Assembly (NCBI RefSeq): GCF_030272615.1
Contig: NC_081406.1
Coordinates: 398,387,939-398,451,938, forward strand
Length of the DNA stretch: 64,000 bases
Reading direction: 5' to 3'
Source: Cryptomeria japonica
Taxonomy: Eukaryota; Streptophyta; Pinopsida; Cupressales; Cupressaceae
Made by a program: the position numbers and the translations under genes. Positions 23,770 to 34,601 of the stretch are shown here, piece after piece. The stretch's first letter is position 1, and every line of letters begins with the position of its first letter. Under the pieces are notes generated by a model. That model did no database searches. It had not been told where the DNA came from and was given only the letters and a program-made list of their open reading frames with translations.

Positions 23770-25278
23770 TCATTGACCTGTTTTGGTGACCTCAAGCACA
23801 AAAAATGAACACCAATTCTTTCCTCTATCAAACATCTGATTCTCATCATGAAGTAGTATAAAAATTTTGAAATTAGTGATATCACCTGATTGGCACTTCC
23901 TGTCATAAGATGCATTATCCATCCTTATTTTGTAAGGATTCTTTATTTCACCTGGATTACCATTATCCCCTGTTCCATAGGAAATGGTATTTATATTTTT
24001 ACAAAAGTTTGCTTCTTGTGGCATCTGCATATTCTTCATCTCTATTTTATTGGAATGCTGCATATTATCTAACTGGTACTTCTTTTCACCTTTTATTTTA
24101 TCTCTATCTGATGTACCTTCCTTTTGTGACTCTCTTATTTTTGTGGTCCTTTTATCACATGACTTAGGCATATTATTACCCATGTTGTCTTCACACATGT
24201 TTGTATTGTCCATACTGTCTGAAAATTTTTCTTCTTCATCGTATAAAGGATTTGAGAATACATGAAAATCCTTTTCACACATACCATGGCAGTAGGGAAC
24301 ATGATTTTCCTCTATCACTTCATCATATAAGGGGTTTGAAAATATTTGAAAGCCATTTTCAAATTCGCATACCTCCTCTTTATCAATTGTATCATCAAGG
24401 TACTCAAGTATGGATTCACTCTCCTCATGACTGGTACAATATTCTTCATCAATGTTAGCAACAATTTCTTCAGGTTCTGACTTGTTCTCACCAACATCAT
24501 CAATTGCTTCTTCATCAGATGGGACTTCCAAAGGGATAACTGATTCTTCTATATAATCATCTTCATTTGCATCTCTTATGTTGATGTTACTTGTCTCACG
24601 CAAATCATGTATTTTTTTATTCAATTCTTCAAGAATTGAACATGCTGATTCCAAGCTGTCAGACCCACATTCTCTCACGATCAATTCCTCCAGTATAGCT
24701 GAATCAAGTTGTATATTATCAGGCATTTGGAAATAAGTCACCATTATTCTCCCAATCAATTTTTCTATAGATTCACCTTCCTTTCTTCTTATGTTGTAGA
24801 TTGCAATGCCACAATCATAATCCGATTGAATCTGATTTTGGTATGGAGAACCAATTGAAGGGCTAGCGGTTGAAGTGTTGTCCTCAATTACAGCGTAGAA
24901 TTCTTCCATGAACCACCACTCAAGTTCTCCCCATGATGAGATACTTTGTGGGGGTAACAAGCTGAATGACTGCTCTGCAACATCCTCCAATGTTAGCACA
25001 AACCATTTCATGATCGTTTCTTCTGAGTAGATTCTGAAGGTCTCAATAAACCAATAAAATGATTTTAGATGCCTAATTGGTGATTCTCTTTCATCTCCAT
25101 GGAACCTTGGCATATAGATCTTCAACTCACAGGGAAATGCATCTGGATACTCAGGGATGTTACTGAAATCCAATGGCTTAAATCTTCTTGGAATATTCCT
25201 GTCTCTTTGTGGCAGTGGTTGCCACTGCACATTATTTTCTGAAGATGCTTCTCCATTAAAACATGGATATTGAAACAT
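23770..25278 (-). CDS. gag: TR-GAG Gag protein, copy 1
   Basis: Intact ORF of 502 codons. A retrotransposon-gag-type domain spans residues about 50-135: MPRFHGDERESPIRHLKSF, then EETIMKWFVLTLEDVAEQ, then SISSWGELEWWFMEEFY, the usual helix-rich pattern with conserved W and F. Residues about 250-400 are very acidic and contain a duplicated FSNPLYDE motif (FQIFSNPLYDE and FHVFSNPLYDE). The C-terminus is basic to polar and has no CCHC knuckle. Expected role: capsid formation and RNA packaging in the cytoplasm. Start: the ATG lies about 150 bp inside the 5' LTR. Copy 2 is almost identical and also open. Confidence 0.85.
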   Translation of the reverse strand: MFQYPCFNGEASSENNVQWQPLPQRDRNIPRRFKPLDFSNIPEYPDAFPCELKIYMPRFHGDERESPIRHLKSFYWFIETFRIYSEETIMKWFVLTLEDVAEQSFSLLPPQSISSWGELEWWFMEEFYAVIEDNTSTASPSIGSPYQNQIQSDYDCGIAIYNIRRKEGESIEKLIGRIMVTYFQMPDNIQLDSAILEELIVRECGSDSLESACSILEELNKKIHDLRETSNINIRDANEDDYIEESVIPLEVPSDEEAIDDVGENKSEPEEIVANIDEEYCTSHEESESILEYLDDTIDKEEVCEFENGFQIFSNPLYDEVIEENHVPYCHGMCEKDFHVFSNPLYDEEEKFSDSMDNTNMCEDNMGNNMPKSCDKRTTKIRESQKEGTSDRDKIKGEKKYQLDNMQHSNKIEMKNMQMPQEANFCKNINTISYGTGDNGNPGEIKNPYKIRMDNASYDRKCQSGDITNFKIFILLHDENQMFDRGKNWCSFFVLEVTKTGQ

Positions 25279-25412
25279 ACTGAATGCTACTGATCTTTTT
25301 TTTTTTCTTTCATTTAATTTTCCTTTTTACAGAGTCGCCACCTCTTTCATAGAGGACATAAGTTATTTCTTTCTTCTAAATTCTCTCCCATAGCAGAGTC
25401 TTAATAATTCTT

Positions 25413-25429
25413 CCCCAGCAGAGTCGCCA
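25413..25429 (-). other. TR-GAG primer-binding site, copy 1
   Basis: Minus-strand TGGCGACTCTGCTGGGG starts three bases inside the middle LTR, a site type common in plant gypsy elements. The core TGGCGACTCTG is repeated about 90 bp further in at 25330-25340. Confidence 0.75.
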
Positions 25430-25432
25430 ATC

Positions 25433-27443
25433 TTTTGGGTCTCAAATCAATAGATTGGATAGGTCCTAAGGAAATGCCAACTCCTATGATCAAACCCTCC
25501 AATTGACTTGGCCAACTTATAGAGTGAACCTATCTGGTTTCTAACTCTCTCACTTTAGGCTCTGCAGGACCTAGGCGGGTATACCTATTCACTAGTTGTT
25601 CCTTCAACTAATGCTTTTTATAGCAGATTTAGTGTCTTAATCTGATATCTCTTAGTCTTAGAATGGCTTAAGTTTCTGGAATGGAGATATAGCAGATGAG
25701 TTCAAGATTGTTGTTGTAGAAGCTATTCGATCTATGTTTCCTAACTACTTCTGTTTGCCTTTAAAATAACAAATGGTGAAATATAATGATGAGTGTAATC
25801 TATTTTTGACCAGTGCCTTCTTTGCTGTTTGCGCTACAGAGTCATTGTACTTTCATTAGAACTTATGGTGCGAGCCTGTGAGACAGTTTTTTAATCCACC
25901 CTTTTATGGACTTGTCAGTTATTATTTCTTTTGAGATCAATTTGAATACTTATATCATATGTTGATTGAATGAATTTAACCCTACCTTTAAGGGACCAAT
26001 CAATGAAGTACTGTGAGGAACAATTACAATTCGCAAGCAGAACTTTTGTTTCAACCTTTTAACATGAAGCACAAATTTGATTTCAAGAATATGAATAACC
26101 TTATCACTTTAGATAATATCACAGACGATTGCCAAAACAAAGTGAACTAATCCGCAACACATACGCAAAGAAAAACAACAGTTCATAGCATGTATTCCAT
26201 CAAAGTTTGCCAAACTTACAGGCTATCATGCCATCTTCTTCCTCTGTCTTTTTTGTTTTTTTTCTGTCTTTTCTTCCCCCTTCACATTACAAAAATCATT
26301 CTCATATATATATGAGGATGAAGGCTTTTCATGAAGAGAGACGACTCTTCGAAATGCTAATCATTAGATTAAATGTTTTTAACAAACTTAAAAGAGAGAT
26401 TAAGAATTCCTAAATGATAAATATAATCATCATCCTTGAAGGCTTTGATTCGAGCATTCTGTTTCTTCAATTCATCTCCTTGCGACAGATACCTGAATAT
26501 CATCTGGTTGACAGTAGGGGCAATATCCTTACTTTGATCTATTTATGTTAAGGCTCTTCTGATTGTCGCTGAGCTCATTCTGCAAGTCCTCCGCAATTTT
26601 CAGTCTTTTAGCATTGATCTGGCTCTTATGAAGATTCAATCAGTTCAACTGTAATCGTATGGGCAACTTGTGCACAGTTAATGTTCTGCGTCTACAATGG
26701 CTACTCAAGTGTTTAAATTTAACTGCAGATGTGACATTCCTCACTTGGGTCTTTAACTCTTTCGCGGGAGGTACAGTTCGACCAAAATGATCGTAATTCA
26801 AAATTTCGATGAAACCCCTGTCTTCGGCCGAGTGTTTAAATCTTTCATCGAAAGCCCGTTTTCTTCGATACTATCTTTTCGGTGAGTAGCCCGTGTCGAG
26901 AAGCCACTTTCAAGACTCATTGAAATCATTCTTTCATCGATAGACCTCTTTTCGATAAGTCACTCGCACATTTCATCGAAATCATATTTCGATGAGTTCT
27001 GTTCTTCGGTGAAGGCTCATGTATGTTCATCGATATTCCCTTTTCATCGATATCCTCCTTTATCGATGAAACACCTTTGCTTTTGCTCGACATTATGTCA
27101 TCGATGAAAACTTGCATTTCGATGAATGCTTTATGAGTTTCTTCGGTAGTTATGTTTCTTCGAAATCACCTTTTGCCTTTTGCCTTTTGTTTTTCACCTT
27201 TTTCGATGAAACTTGGAGCATCGATGAGCGGTTTTCTGTATCCATCGAAGGTGACTTTTTGTCGAAGTATTTTTGCATAGTGCTTCACACGTCACGCTCA
27301 GTTTCGATGAAAGCACTCTTTCGATGAAACCTCTTTCGAAATGCCCGACACAATTTGCTGGCCGAAAAATCCTTTTAGTCTTTACGCCTATGGAAATATA
27401 CATTTTTTGTATATATTTTTTATTTTCAAATTAGTGTCCAACA
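25433..27443 (-). repeat. TR-GAG LTR, copy 2 (middle)
   Basis: 2011 bp. It starts TTTTGGGTCTC instead of TGTTGGGTCTC, so its terminal TG has mutated. It serves as 5' LTR of gag copy 1 and 3' LTR of gag copy 2. Confidence 0.92.
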
Positions 27444-27525
27444 GCGGCTCTGACTGAGGATGGAGGCATATTGAATATGTCTTCAAGAATTTAGAATCTC
27501 TGGTTTCGCAGACCAGGTGCCTAAT

Positions 27526-29034
27526 TCATTGACCTGTTTTGGTGACCTCAAGCACAAAAACTGAACACCAATTCTTTCCTCTATCAAACATCTGATTCTC
27601 ATCATGAAGTAGTATAAAAATTTTGAAATTAGTGATATCACCTGATTGGCACTTCCTGTCATAAGATGCATTATCCATCCTTATTTTGTAAGGATTCTTT
27701 ATTTCACCTGGATTACCATTATCCCCTATTCCATAGGAAATGGTATTTATATTTTTACAAAAGTTTGCTTCTTGTGGCATCTGCATATTCTTCATCTCTA
27801 TTTTATTGGAATGCTGCATATTATCTAACTGGTACTTCTTTTCACCTTTTATTTTATCTCTATCTGATGTACCTTCCTTTTGTGACTCTCTTATTTTTGT
27901 GGTCCTTTTATCACATGACTTAGTCATATTATTACCCATGTTGTCTTCACACATGTTTGTATTGTCCATACTGTCTGAAAATTTTTCTTCTTCATCGTAT
28001 AAAGGATTTGAGAATACATGAAAATCCTTTTCACACATACCATGGTAGTAGGGAACATGATTTTCCTCTATCACTTCATCATATAAGGGGTTTGAAAATA
28101 TTTGAAAGCCATTTTCAAATTCGCATACCTCCTCTTTATCAATTGTATCATCAAGGTACTCAAGTATGGATTCACTCTCCTCATGACTGGTACAATATTC
28201 TTCATCAATGTTAGCAACAATTTCTTCAGGTTCTGACTTGTACTCACCAACATCATCAATTGCTTCTTCATCAGATGAGACTTCCAAAGGGATAACTGAT
28301 TCTTCTATATAATCATCTTCATTTTCATCTCTTATGTTGATGTTACTTGTCTCACGCAAATCATGTATTTTTTTATTCAATTCTTCAAGAATTGAACATG
28401 CTGATTCCAAGCTGTCAGACCCACATTCTCTCACGATCAATTCCTCCAGTATAGCTGAATCAAGTTGTATATTATCAGGCATTTGGAAATAAGTCACCAT
28501 TATTCTGCCAATCAATTTTTCTATAGATTCACCTTCCTTTCTTCTTATGTTGTAGATTGCATTGCCACAATCATAATCCGATTGAATCTGATTTTGGTAT
28601 GGAGAACCAATTGAAGGGCTAGGAGCTGAAGTGTTGTCCTCAATTACACCGTAGAATTCTTCCATGAACCACCACTCAAGTTCTCCCCATGATGAGATAC
28701 TTTGTGGGGGTAACAAGCTGAATGACTGCTCTGCAACATCCTCCAATGTTAGCACAAACCATTTCATGATCGTTTCTTCTGAGTAGATTCTGAAGGTCTC
28801 AATAAACCAATAAAATGATTTTAGATGCCTAATTGGTGATTCTCTTTCATCTCCATGGAACCTCGGCATATAGATCTTCAACTCACAGGGAAATGCATCT
28901 GGATACTCAGGGATGTTACTGAAATCCAATGGCTTAAATCTTCTTGGAATATTCCTGTCTCTTTGTGGCAGTGGTTGCCACTGCGCATTATTTTCTGAAG
29001 ATGCTTCTCCATTAAAACATGGATATTGAAACAT
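27526..29034 (-). CDS. gag: TR-GAG Gag protein, copy 2
   Basis: Second intact 502-codon ORF, with about ten amino-acid changes from copy 1 by eye (for example NNAQWQ for NNVQWQ, EFYGVIEDNTSAPSP for EFYAVIEDNTSTASP). Domain order and the duplicated FSNPLYDE motif are the same. That both copies stay open while all neighbouring elements are broken suggests a recent array or selection on Gag; the first is simpler. Confidence 0.85.
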   Translation of the reverse strand: MFQYPCFNGEASSENNAQWQPLPQRDRNIPRRFKPLDFSNIPEYPDAFPCELKIYMPRFHGDERESPIRHLKSFYWFIETFRIYSEETIMKWFVLTLEDVAEQSFSLLPPQSISSWGELEWWFMEEFYGVIEDNTSAPSPSIGSPYQNQIQSDYDCGNAIYNIRRKEGESIEKLIGRIMVTYFQMPDNIQLDSAILEELIVRECGSDSLESACSILEELNKKIHDLRETSNINIRDENEDDYIEESVIPLEVSSDEEAIDDVGEYKSEPEEIVANIDEEYCTSHEESESILEYLDDTIDKEEVCEFENGFQIFSNPLYDEVIEENHVPYYHGMCEKDFHVFSNPLYDEEEKFSDSMDNTNMCEDNMGNNMTKSCDKRTTKIRESQKEGTSDRDKIKGEKKYQLDNMQHSNKIEMKNMQMPQEANFCKNINTISYGIGDNGNPGEIKNPYKIRMDNASYDRKCQSGDITNFKIFILLHDENQMFDRGKNWCSVFVLEVTKTGQ

Positions 29035-29167
29035 ACTGAATGCTACTGATCTTTTTTTTTTTTTTCATCTAATTTTCCTTTTTACAGAGTCGCCACCTCT
29101 TTCATAGAGGACATAAGTTATTTCTTTCTTCTGAATTCTCTCCCATAGTAGAGTCTTAATAATTCTT

Positions 29168-29184
29168 CCCCAGCAGAGTCGCCA
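29168..29184 (-). other. TR-GAG primer-binding site, copy 2
   Basis: Minus-strand TGGCGACTCTGCTGGGG, three bases inside the right-hand LTR. A second TGGCGACTCTG core lies at 29085-29095. Confidence 0.75.
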
Positions 29185-29187
29185 ATC

Positions 29188-31198
29188 TGTTGGGTCTCAA
29201 ATCAACAGATTGGATAGGTCCTAAGGAAATGCCAACTCCTATGATCAAACCCTCCAATTGACTTGGCCAACTTATAGAGTGAACCTATCTAGTTTCTAAC
29301 TCTCTCACTTTAGGCTCTGCAGGACCTAGGCGGGTATACCTATTCACTAGTTGTTCCTTCAACTAATGCTTTTTATAGCAGATTTAGTGTCTTAATCTGA
29401 TATCTCTTAGTCTTAGAATGACATAAGTTTCTAGAATGGAGATATGGCAGATGAGTTCAAGATTGTTGTTATAGAAGCTATTCGATCTATGTTTCCTAAC
29501 TACTTCTGTTTGCCTTTAAAATAACAAATGGTGAAATATAATGATGAGTGTAATCTGTTTTTGACCAGTGCCTTCTTTGCTGTTTGGGCTACAGAGTCAT
29601 TGTACTTTCATTAGGACTTATGGTGCGAGCCTGTGAGACGGTTTTTTAATCCACCCTTTTATGGACCTGTCAGTTATTATTTCTTTTGAGATCAATTTGA
29701 ATACTTATATCATATGTTGATTGAATGAATTTAACCCTACCTTTAAGGGACCAATCAATGAAGTACTACGAGGAACAATTACAATTCGCAAGCAGAACTT
29801 TTGTTTCAACCTTATAACATGAAGCACAAATTTGATTTCAAGAATATGAATAACCTTATCACTTTAGATAATATCACAGACGATTGCCAAAACAAAGTGA
29901 AATAATCCGCAACACATACGCAAAGAAAAACAACAGTTCATAGCATGTATTCCATCAAAGTTTGCCAAACTTACAGGCTATCATGCCATCTTCTTCCTCT
30001 GTCTTTTTCATTTTTTTTCTGTCTTTTCTTCCCCCTTCACATTACAAAAATCATTCTCATATATATATGAGGATGAAGGCTTTTCATGAAGAGAGACGAC
30101 TCTTCGAAATGCTAATCATTAGATTAAATGTTTCTAACAAACTTAAAAGAGAGATTAAGAATTCCTAAATGATAAATATAATCATCATCCTTGAAGGCTT
30201 TGATTCGAGCATTCTATTTCTTCAATTCATCTCCCTGCGATAGATACCTGAATATCATCTGGTTGACAGTAGGGGCCATATCCTTACTTCGATCTGTTTC
30301 TGATAAGGCTCTTCTGATTGTTGCTGAGCTCATTCCGCAAGTCCTTCGCAATTTTTAGTCTTTTAGCATTGATCTGGCTCTTATGAAGATTCAATCAGTT
30401 CAACTGTAATCGTATGGGCAACTTGTGGATAGTTAATGTTCTGCATCTACAATGGCTACTCAAGTGTTTAAATTTAACTACAGATGTGACATTCCTCACT
30501 TGGGTCTTTAACTCTTTCGCGGGACGTACAGTTCGACCAAAATGATCGTAATTCAAAATTTCGATGAAACCCCTGTCTTCGGCCTAGTGTTTAAATCTTT
30601 CATCGAAAGCCCATTTTCTTCGATACTATCTTTTCGGTGAGTAGCCCATGTCGAGAAGCCACTTTCAAGACTCATTGAAATCATTCTTTCATCGATAGAC
30701 CTCTTTTCGATAAGTCACTCGCACATTTCATCGAAATCATATTTCGATGAGTTCTGTTCTTCGGTGAAGGCTCATGTATGTTCATCGATATTCCCTTTTC
30801 ATCGATATCCTCCTTTATCGATGAAACACCTTTTCTTTTGCTCAACATTATGTCATCGATGAAAACTTGCATTTCGATGAATGCTTTATGAGTTTCTTCG
30901 GTAGTTATGTTTCTTCGAAATCACCTTTTGCCTTTTGCCTTTTGTTTTTCACCTTTTTCGATGAAACTTGGAGCATCGATGAGCGGTTTTCTGTATCCAT
31001 CGAAGGTGACCTTTTGCCGAAGTATTTTTGCATAGTGCTTCACACGTCATGCTCAGTTTCGATGAAAGCATTCTTTCGATGAAACCTCTTTCGAAATGCC
31101 CGACACAATTTGCTGGCCGAAAAATCCTTTTAGTCTTTACGCCTATGGAAATATACATTTTTTGTATATATTTTTTATTTTCAAATTAGTGTCCAACA
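29188..31198 (-). repeat. TR-GAG LTR, copy 3 (outer, 5')
   Basis: 2011 bp with intact TGTTGG and CCAACA termini, followed by TSD copy CCTAA at 31199-31203 and then the second half of the E2 P/S-rich ORF. Confidence 0.92.
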
Positions 31199-32278
31199 CC
31201 TAATCCCCCTCATGATTCTAATGTGTCAGTGCAAGATGTTCATGAACCCTCGACATGCATAATGGGTTCTTCCACTTTGGTGCAATCCGATCCACTTCAA
31301 GATCTCATTATTTCTCTCATATCATATCCACCTCATAATGGACTTGTGTCTTCTTCCCAAAGAAAAGAGTATCCTACAAGTCAAGATATTCATAAAGGCA
31401 AAGGAGTAGACCTTCATGAGAAAGAACCCCTGTATATCAAAGAAAATATTAAGGGTCATGGCCTCAATGAAATTCCTCAAGACGTTGGTACCCCTACTAA
31501 ATCCAACATCCCATCAAAATCAAAACATACACCTTCCCCATCATACCTTCCATCCATCTTAGGTCCTTATATCCCTTCATCCTCTATGCAAGGTCAGAAA
31601 AGGCACACATCCTTGAGTAAATTTCATCAATCCAAAAGAAGTCCACTTCATTCCTATCCATCCATGAATTCCTTTCCCCCTCCAAGCAATTTGGATGCCA
31701 AGTATAAAAGTCATAAGTCTAGCAATCCACATGTATTCAAGGATCAACATGTCCAATATAATCGACATGTCAAAACAAAGAACAATATGATCTATAAAGA
31801 AAAAGAAATATCCAAAAGGCCACAAAGGCCCATTGAGAAAAATAAAGAAAAGTCAAAATATGTATGGGTTCCTAAATCCCTTATGCAAGCAATGCACTCC
31901 AAGGAACCACAAAAGCATGAAAAATCAAAAACCATGTGGATCCCTAAGCGGCTCCTTGAAGCATAGAAGCCTAAAGAAACATCAAAATTGGCATCCAAAA
32001 TTGCTATTCCTCCATCCAAACCTCTCAAATTTGTTCCTCCATCACCTTCATCATTCATTTTGGGCTCTTATGTCCCAAAATCCCAAGCTCTTCCTCCATC
32101 CAAATCTCACAATCTGAGATCCATTTTTCCTCCATCAGTCCATCACCCCTCAAGGTGTGTGCTAATGTCGATCTTGCCTTCATTTCCATCTGCTCAAGCC
32201 CAATTCTTCCAATACCCTACCTATTATCCAATGCATATTTTCCATCCTTTGATCCCTTTGGTCCAATCCTTTGCATAA

Positions 32279-34219
32279 ATTCTTGCCTTAGTTTCATCTC
32301 TTTTTCCATGTCCTTATCCTACCAACGTCATTGAGCATACTTTTAAAGGTCATGGTCCATTTTTTTTCAAGGCTACTATCCAAACAATAATATGCTTGAG
32401 TCCTTCTTCCATCCCCTATCATGTGTCCATCTTCTATTGAAAAAGCTCAAAAATACAAAAAAATTAGAAAAGTGAAAAAAGAAAAAGAAAAAGAAAAAAA
32501 TAAGTAAAGCAAAAATAATTCGTCCACTGGTGAAAACCTAGCAAACAGGTGCCTTGGGCAAGTACCATGATGAAAACTTGGCAAACAAGCATCATGCGTA
32601 ATCTATGAACTTCTTGCATACCACACTTGGGGGCAGGTTTCCTCCTTCATATCCTATTGCCCTTCATTATCCTATCAAACCCCTATCATTACCCTCCATT
32701 ATCCTATTGTCCCTCATGTCCATTTCCTCTTTCCACCTTTGATCTTGACAAGGTTGAGGATCTTCATGAGCATTATGCATCTTGTTTGCAGCTTTCAGTC
32801 TATCATAGCTTTTGGTCTTTATCCATTTGCTTATTATAACTTTTCATCCATATTCCCTGTCTTATTGCAACTTTCTGCCACTATCCCGTATCCTATCCCG
32901 ACCTTCAGTCCATGTCCCTTATCCATTCTTGGTCTTGCTTATCCTATCCATATCTTATCACTATCCATACACTCTTTTTCATTCCTTGATCTTGATATGA
33001 CATAAGGACGCAAAATTTAAACATGGTTTCAAAAACCTCTTGACATGTCCCTCATGCCATGTTCCTGCTTTACATTGTCATATCCCGTCTCTTGTCCCAT
33101 CACGCAATAGCCCTTGAAAATTGCATCTGTATTGTCTCCATAATAAAAGGCCTTTGTCTTCCCTCTATCCACCAATATTTCAGCAAGCCTATTTATTCAC
33201 CTATCATATTCCTTTCCTTTCTAGACACTGGGGGCAAAATCATAAAAAATTGAAAAATGTCCTGAAATAATTCAAAAAAAAAATTGAAAAATGTCCTGAA
33301 ATAATTCAAAAAAAAAAAATTGAAAAATGTCCTGAAATAATCCAAAAAAAATTGAAAAATGTACTGAAATAATCCAAAAAAATTGAAAAATGTCCTGAAA
33401 TAATTGAAAAATCTAAAAAAAATCAAAATAATGTGCTGAAAAAAGTCATAAAAGTCAAATAATGTCCTGAGAAAAAAATGAACACAATTTTTTTTTTCAA
33501 AACATCAAAATTCAAAAACAGCAATTTTTTTGGCATCACGCATTTTGCAATAAAAATATCCTCTTGGTGCATAAGACAAATCACTAAGCATCCCTCCAAT
33601 GACACTTGCAATCATACACTGTGCTTTAATGGAATCACGCTTAAACAGATGAACTTTTCACTCAAACCAGACATTCAACCTGATCCGAATTGTCCTATCA
33701 ATCAACCTCAACATCGTTTGTCCTTGGCACACTATCATGGGTCTTATACAGGGTGTGGTATACTTGAAACTAGACTGTGTCCTATCTTAGACGGGGTATC
33801 GCATTCCCTGAAACCAGACAGCATGATCATCCTATCAGCACTTTCAACTTTTGACAATGAAGATCAAGATGTTTGTTTGACTTGTTGGAATTTGTGAGTC
33901 TTATCATTTATTGATTTATTTTCGATCATGTTCCTATGTTGCTCGATGATGTCACTGAGTGATTTAGAGTGACCGGGATGGTTCATGGTCCTCCTTTCTT
34001 TTTGTTGTGATTGCTGTTTGTCTGTGATGTGTCTGTCTTTTGCAAAAAGGTTTGCATTTCAGCTCTGGCCTTCAATGCCATGATGCTACGCATCCATTTT
34101 GCTACATTAAAATAAAGGTTCTCACCTACAAAGTGCATTACTAAAAGCAAGTTTTTCTTCGTCTCTAACTGTCCTCCGTCTCGTTTTCTTCTTACTAACA
34201 TTTCTTCTGTCAGTTCGGA
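32279..34219 (+). other. E2 3' noncoding region
   Basis: No gene is supported. Homologous to E1 5240-6977. It holds the conserved GGTGCCTTGGGCAAG/GGTGAAAACCTAGC motif at about 32528-32605 and A-rich tandem repeats at 33243-33440. The left boundary of the PMD cassette follows near 34219. Confidence 0.6.
33243..33440 (+). repeat. GAAAAATGTCCTGAAATAAT tandem repeats
   Basis: About five units of 31-38 bp, each TTGAAAAATGTCCTGAAATAA followed by a run of A of variable length, then decaying copies. Related words occur in E1 (5930-6010, minus) and G-B (about 45735-45820, minus). Confidence 0.8.
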
Positions 34220-34601
34220 TAGTCAGTTCGGTCTAGTGCTCCGATTTCCCCAAACACATATGCTACATCCTACATTTATTGGTTAGTACATTTGCATCAC
34301 ATCAAGCATCATATCAAGCATTTTATCCATTTCATATTATAAATGCATCAAAAAAATATATAAGAAAAATGCATCCATACATGTTCCACAATAAATAGTG
34401 CATAAGATATCCATGCATGGAAAATAACATCAGTCATAACATATTGCATCCCATCATATCGATGCATATCATATCATATGTCACAATAATATCGGAGTAC
34501 AAAATTGGACTGTCTGTCTTAAGTATGGCCCACAGGCTGACTATAAAATGTCAAACTACATAATGTCCACTATTTGTCATAAAGAGCATGTGCCTCTATC
34601 A

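Larger units (their letters stand above)
21677..31198 (-). mobile_element. TR-GAG tandem array: LTR-gag-LTR-gag-LTR
   Basis: Three LTRs of exactly 2011 bp (21677-23687, 25433-27443, 29188-31198) alternate with interiors of 1745 and 1744 bp, each with one intact minus-strand gag ORF and no pol. TSD CCTAA is at 21672-21676 and 31199-31203, so the array arrived or expanded at one insertion site. Ends are TGTTGG...CCAACA. A primer-binding site TTGGCGACTCTGCTGGGG follows each 5' LTR on the minus strand. Known: elements with only gag between LTRs (TR-GAGs) are described in plants and depend on other elements for enzymes. The tandem form fits unequal recombination between LTRs. Confidence 0.9.
20951..32278 (+). 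pseudogene. E2 proline/serine-rich ORF, split by the TR-GAG array
   Basis: ATG at 20951 (MPPCTLLPLPV, as in E1). A deletion of about 23 bp relative to E1 near 21105 shifts the frame into the stretch open from 21054 to the insertion point at 21676. After the array the ORF resumes at 31199, open to a TAG at 31964-31966 and then in the same frame to 32278. The product matches the E1 protein: D/P/S-rich with QD(P/I), PPSP and ILGPYIP phrases, and paired motifs WVPKSLMQA and WIPKRLLEA near 31865 and 31938. The function is not recognised. Two independent breaks (frameshift, insertion) make it non-functional as one protein. Confidence 0.7.
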
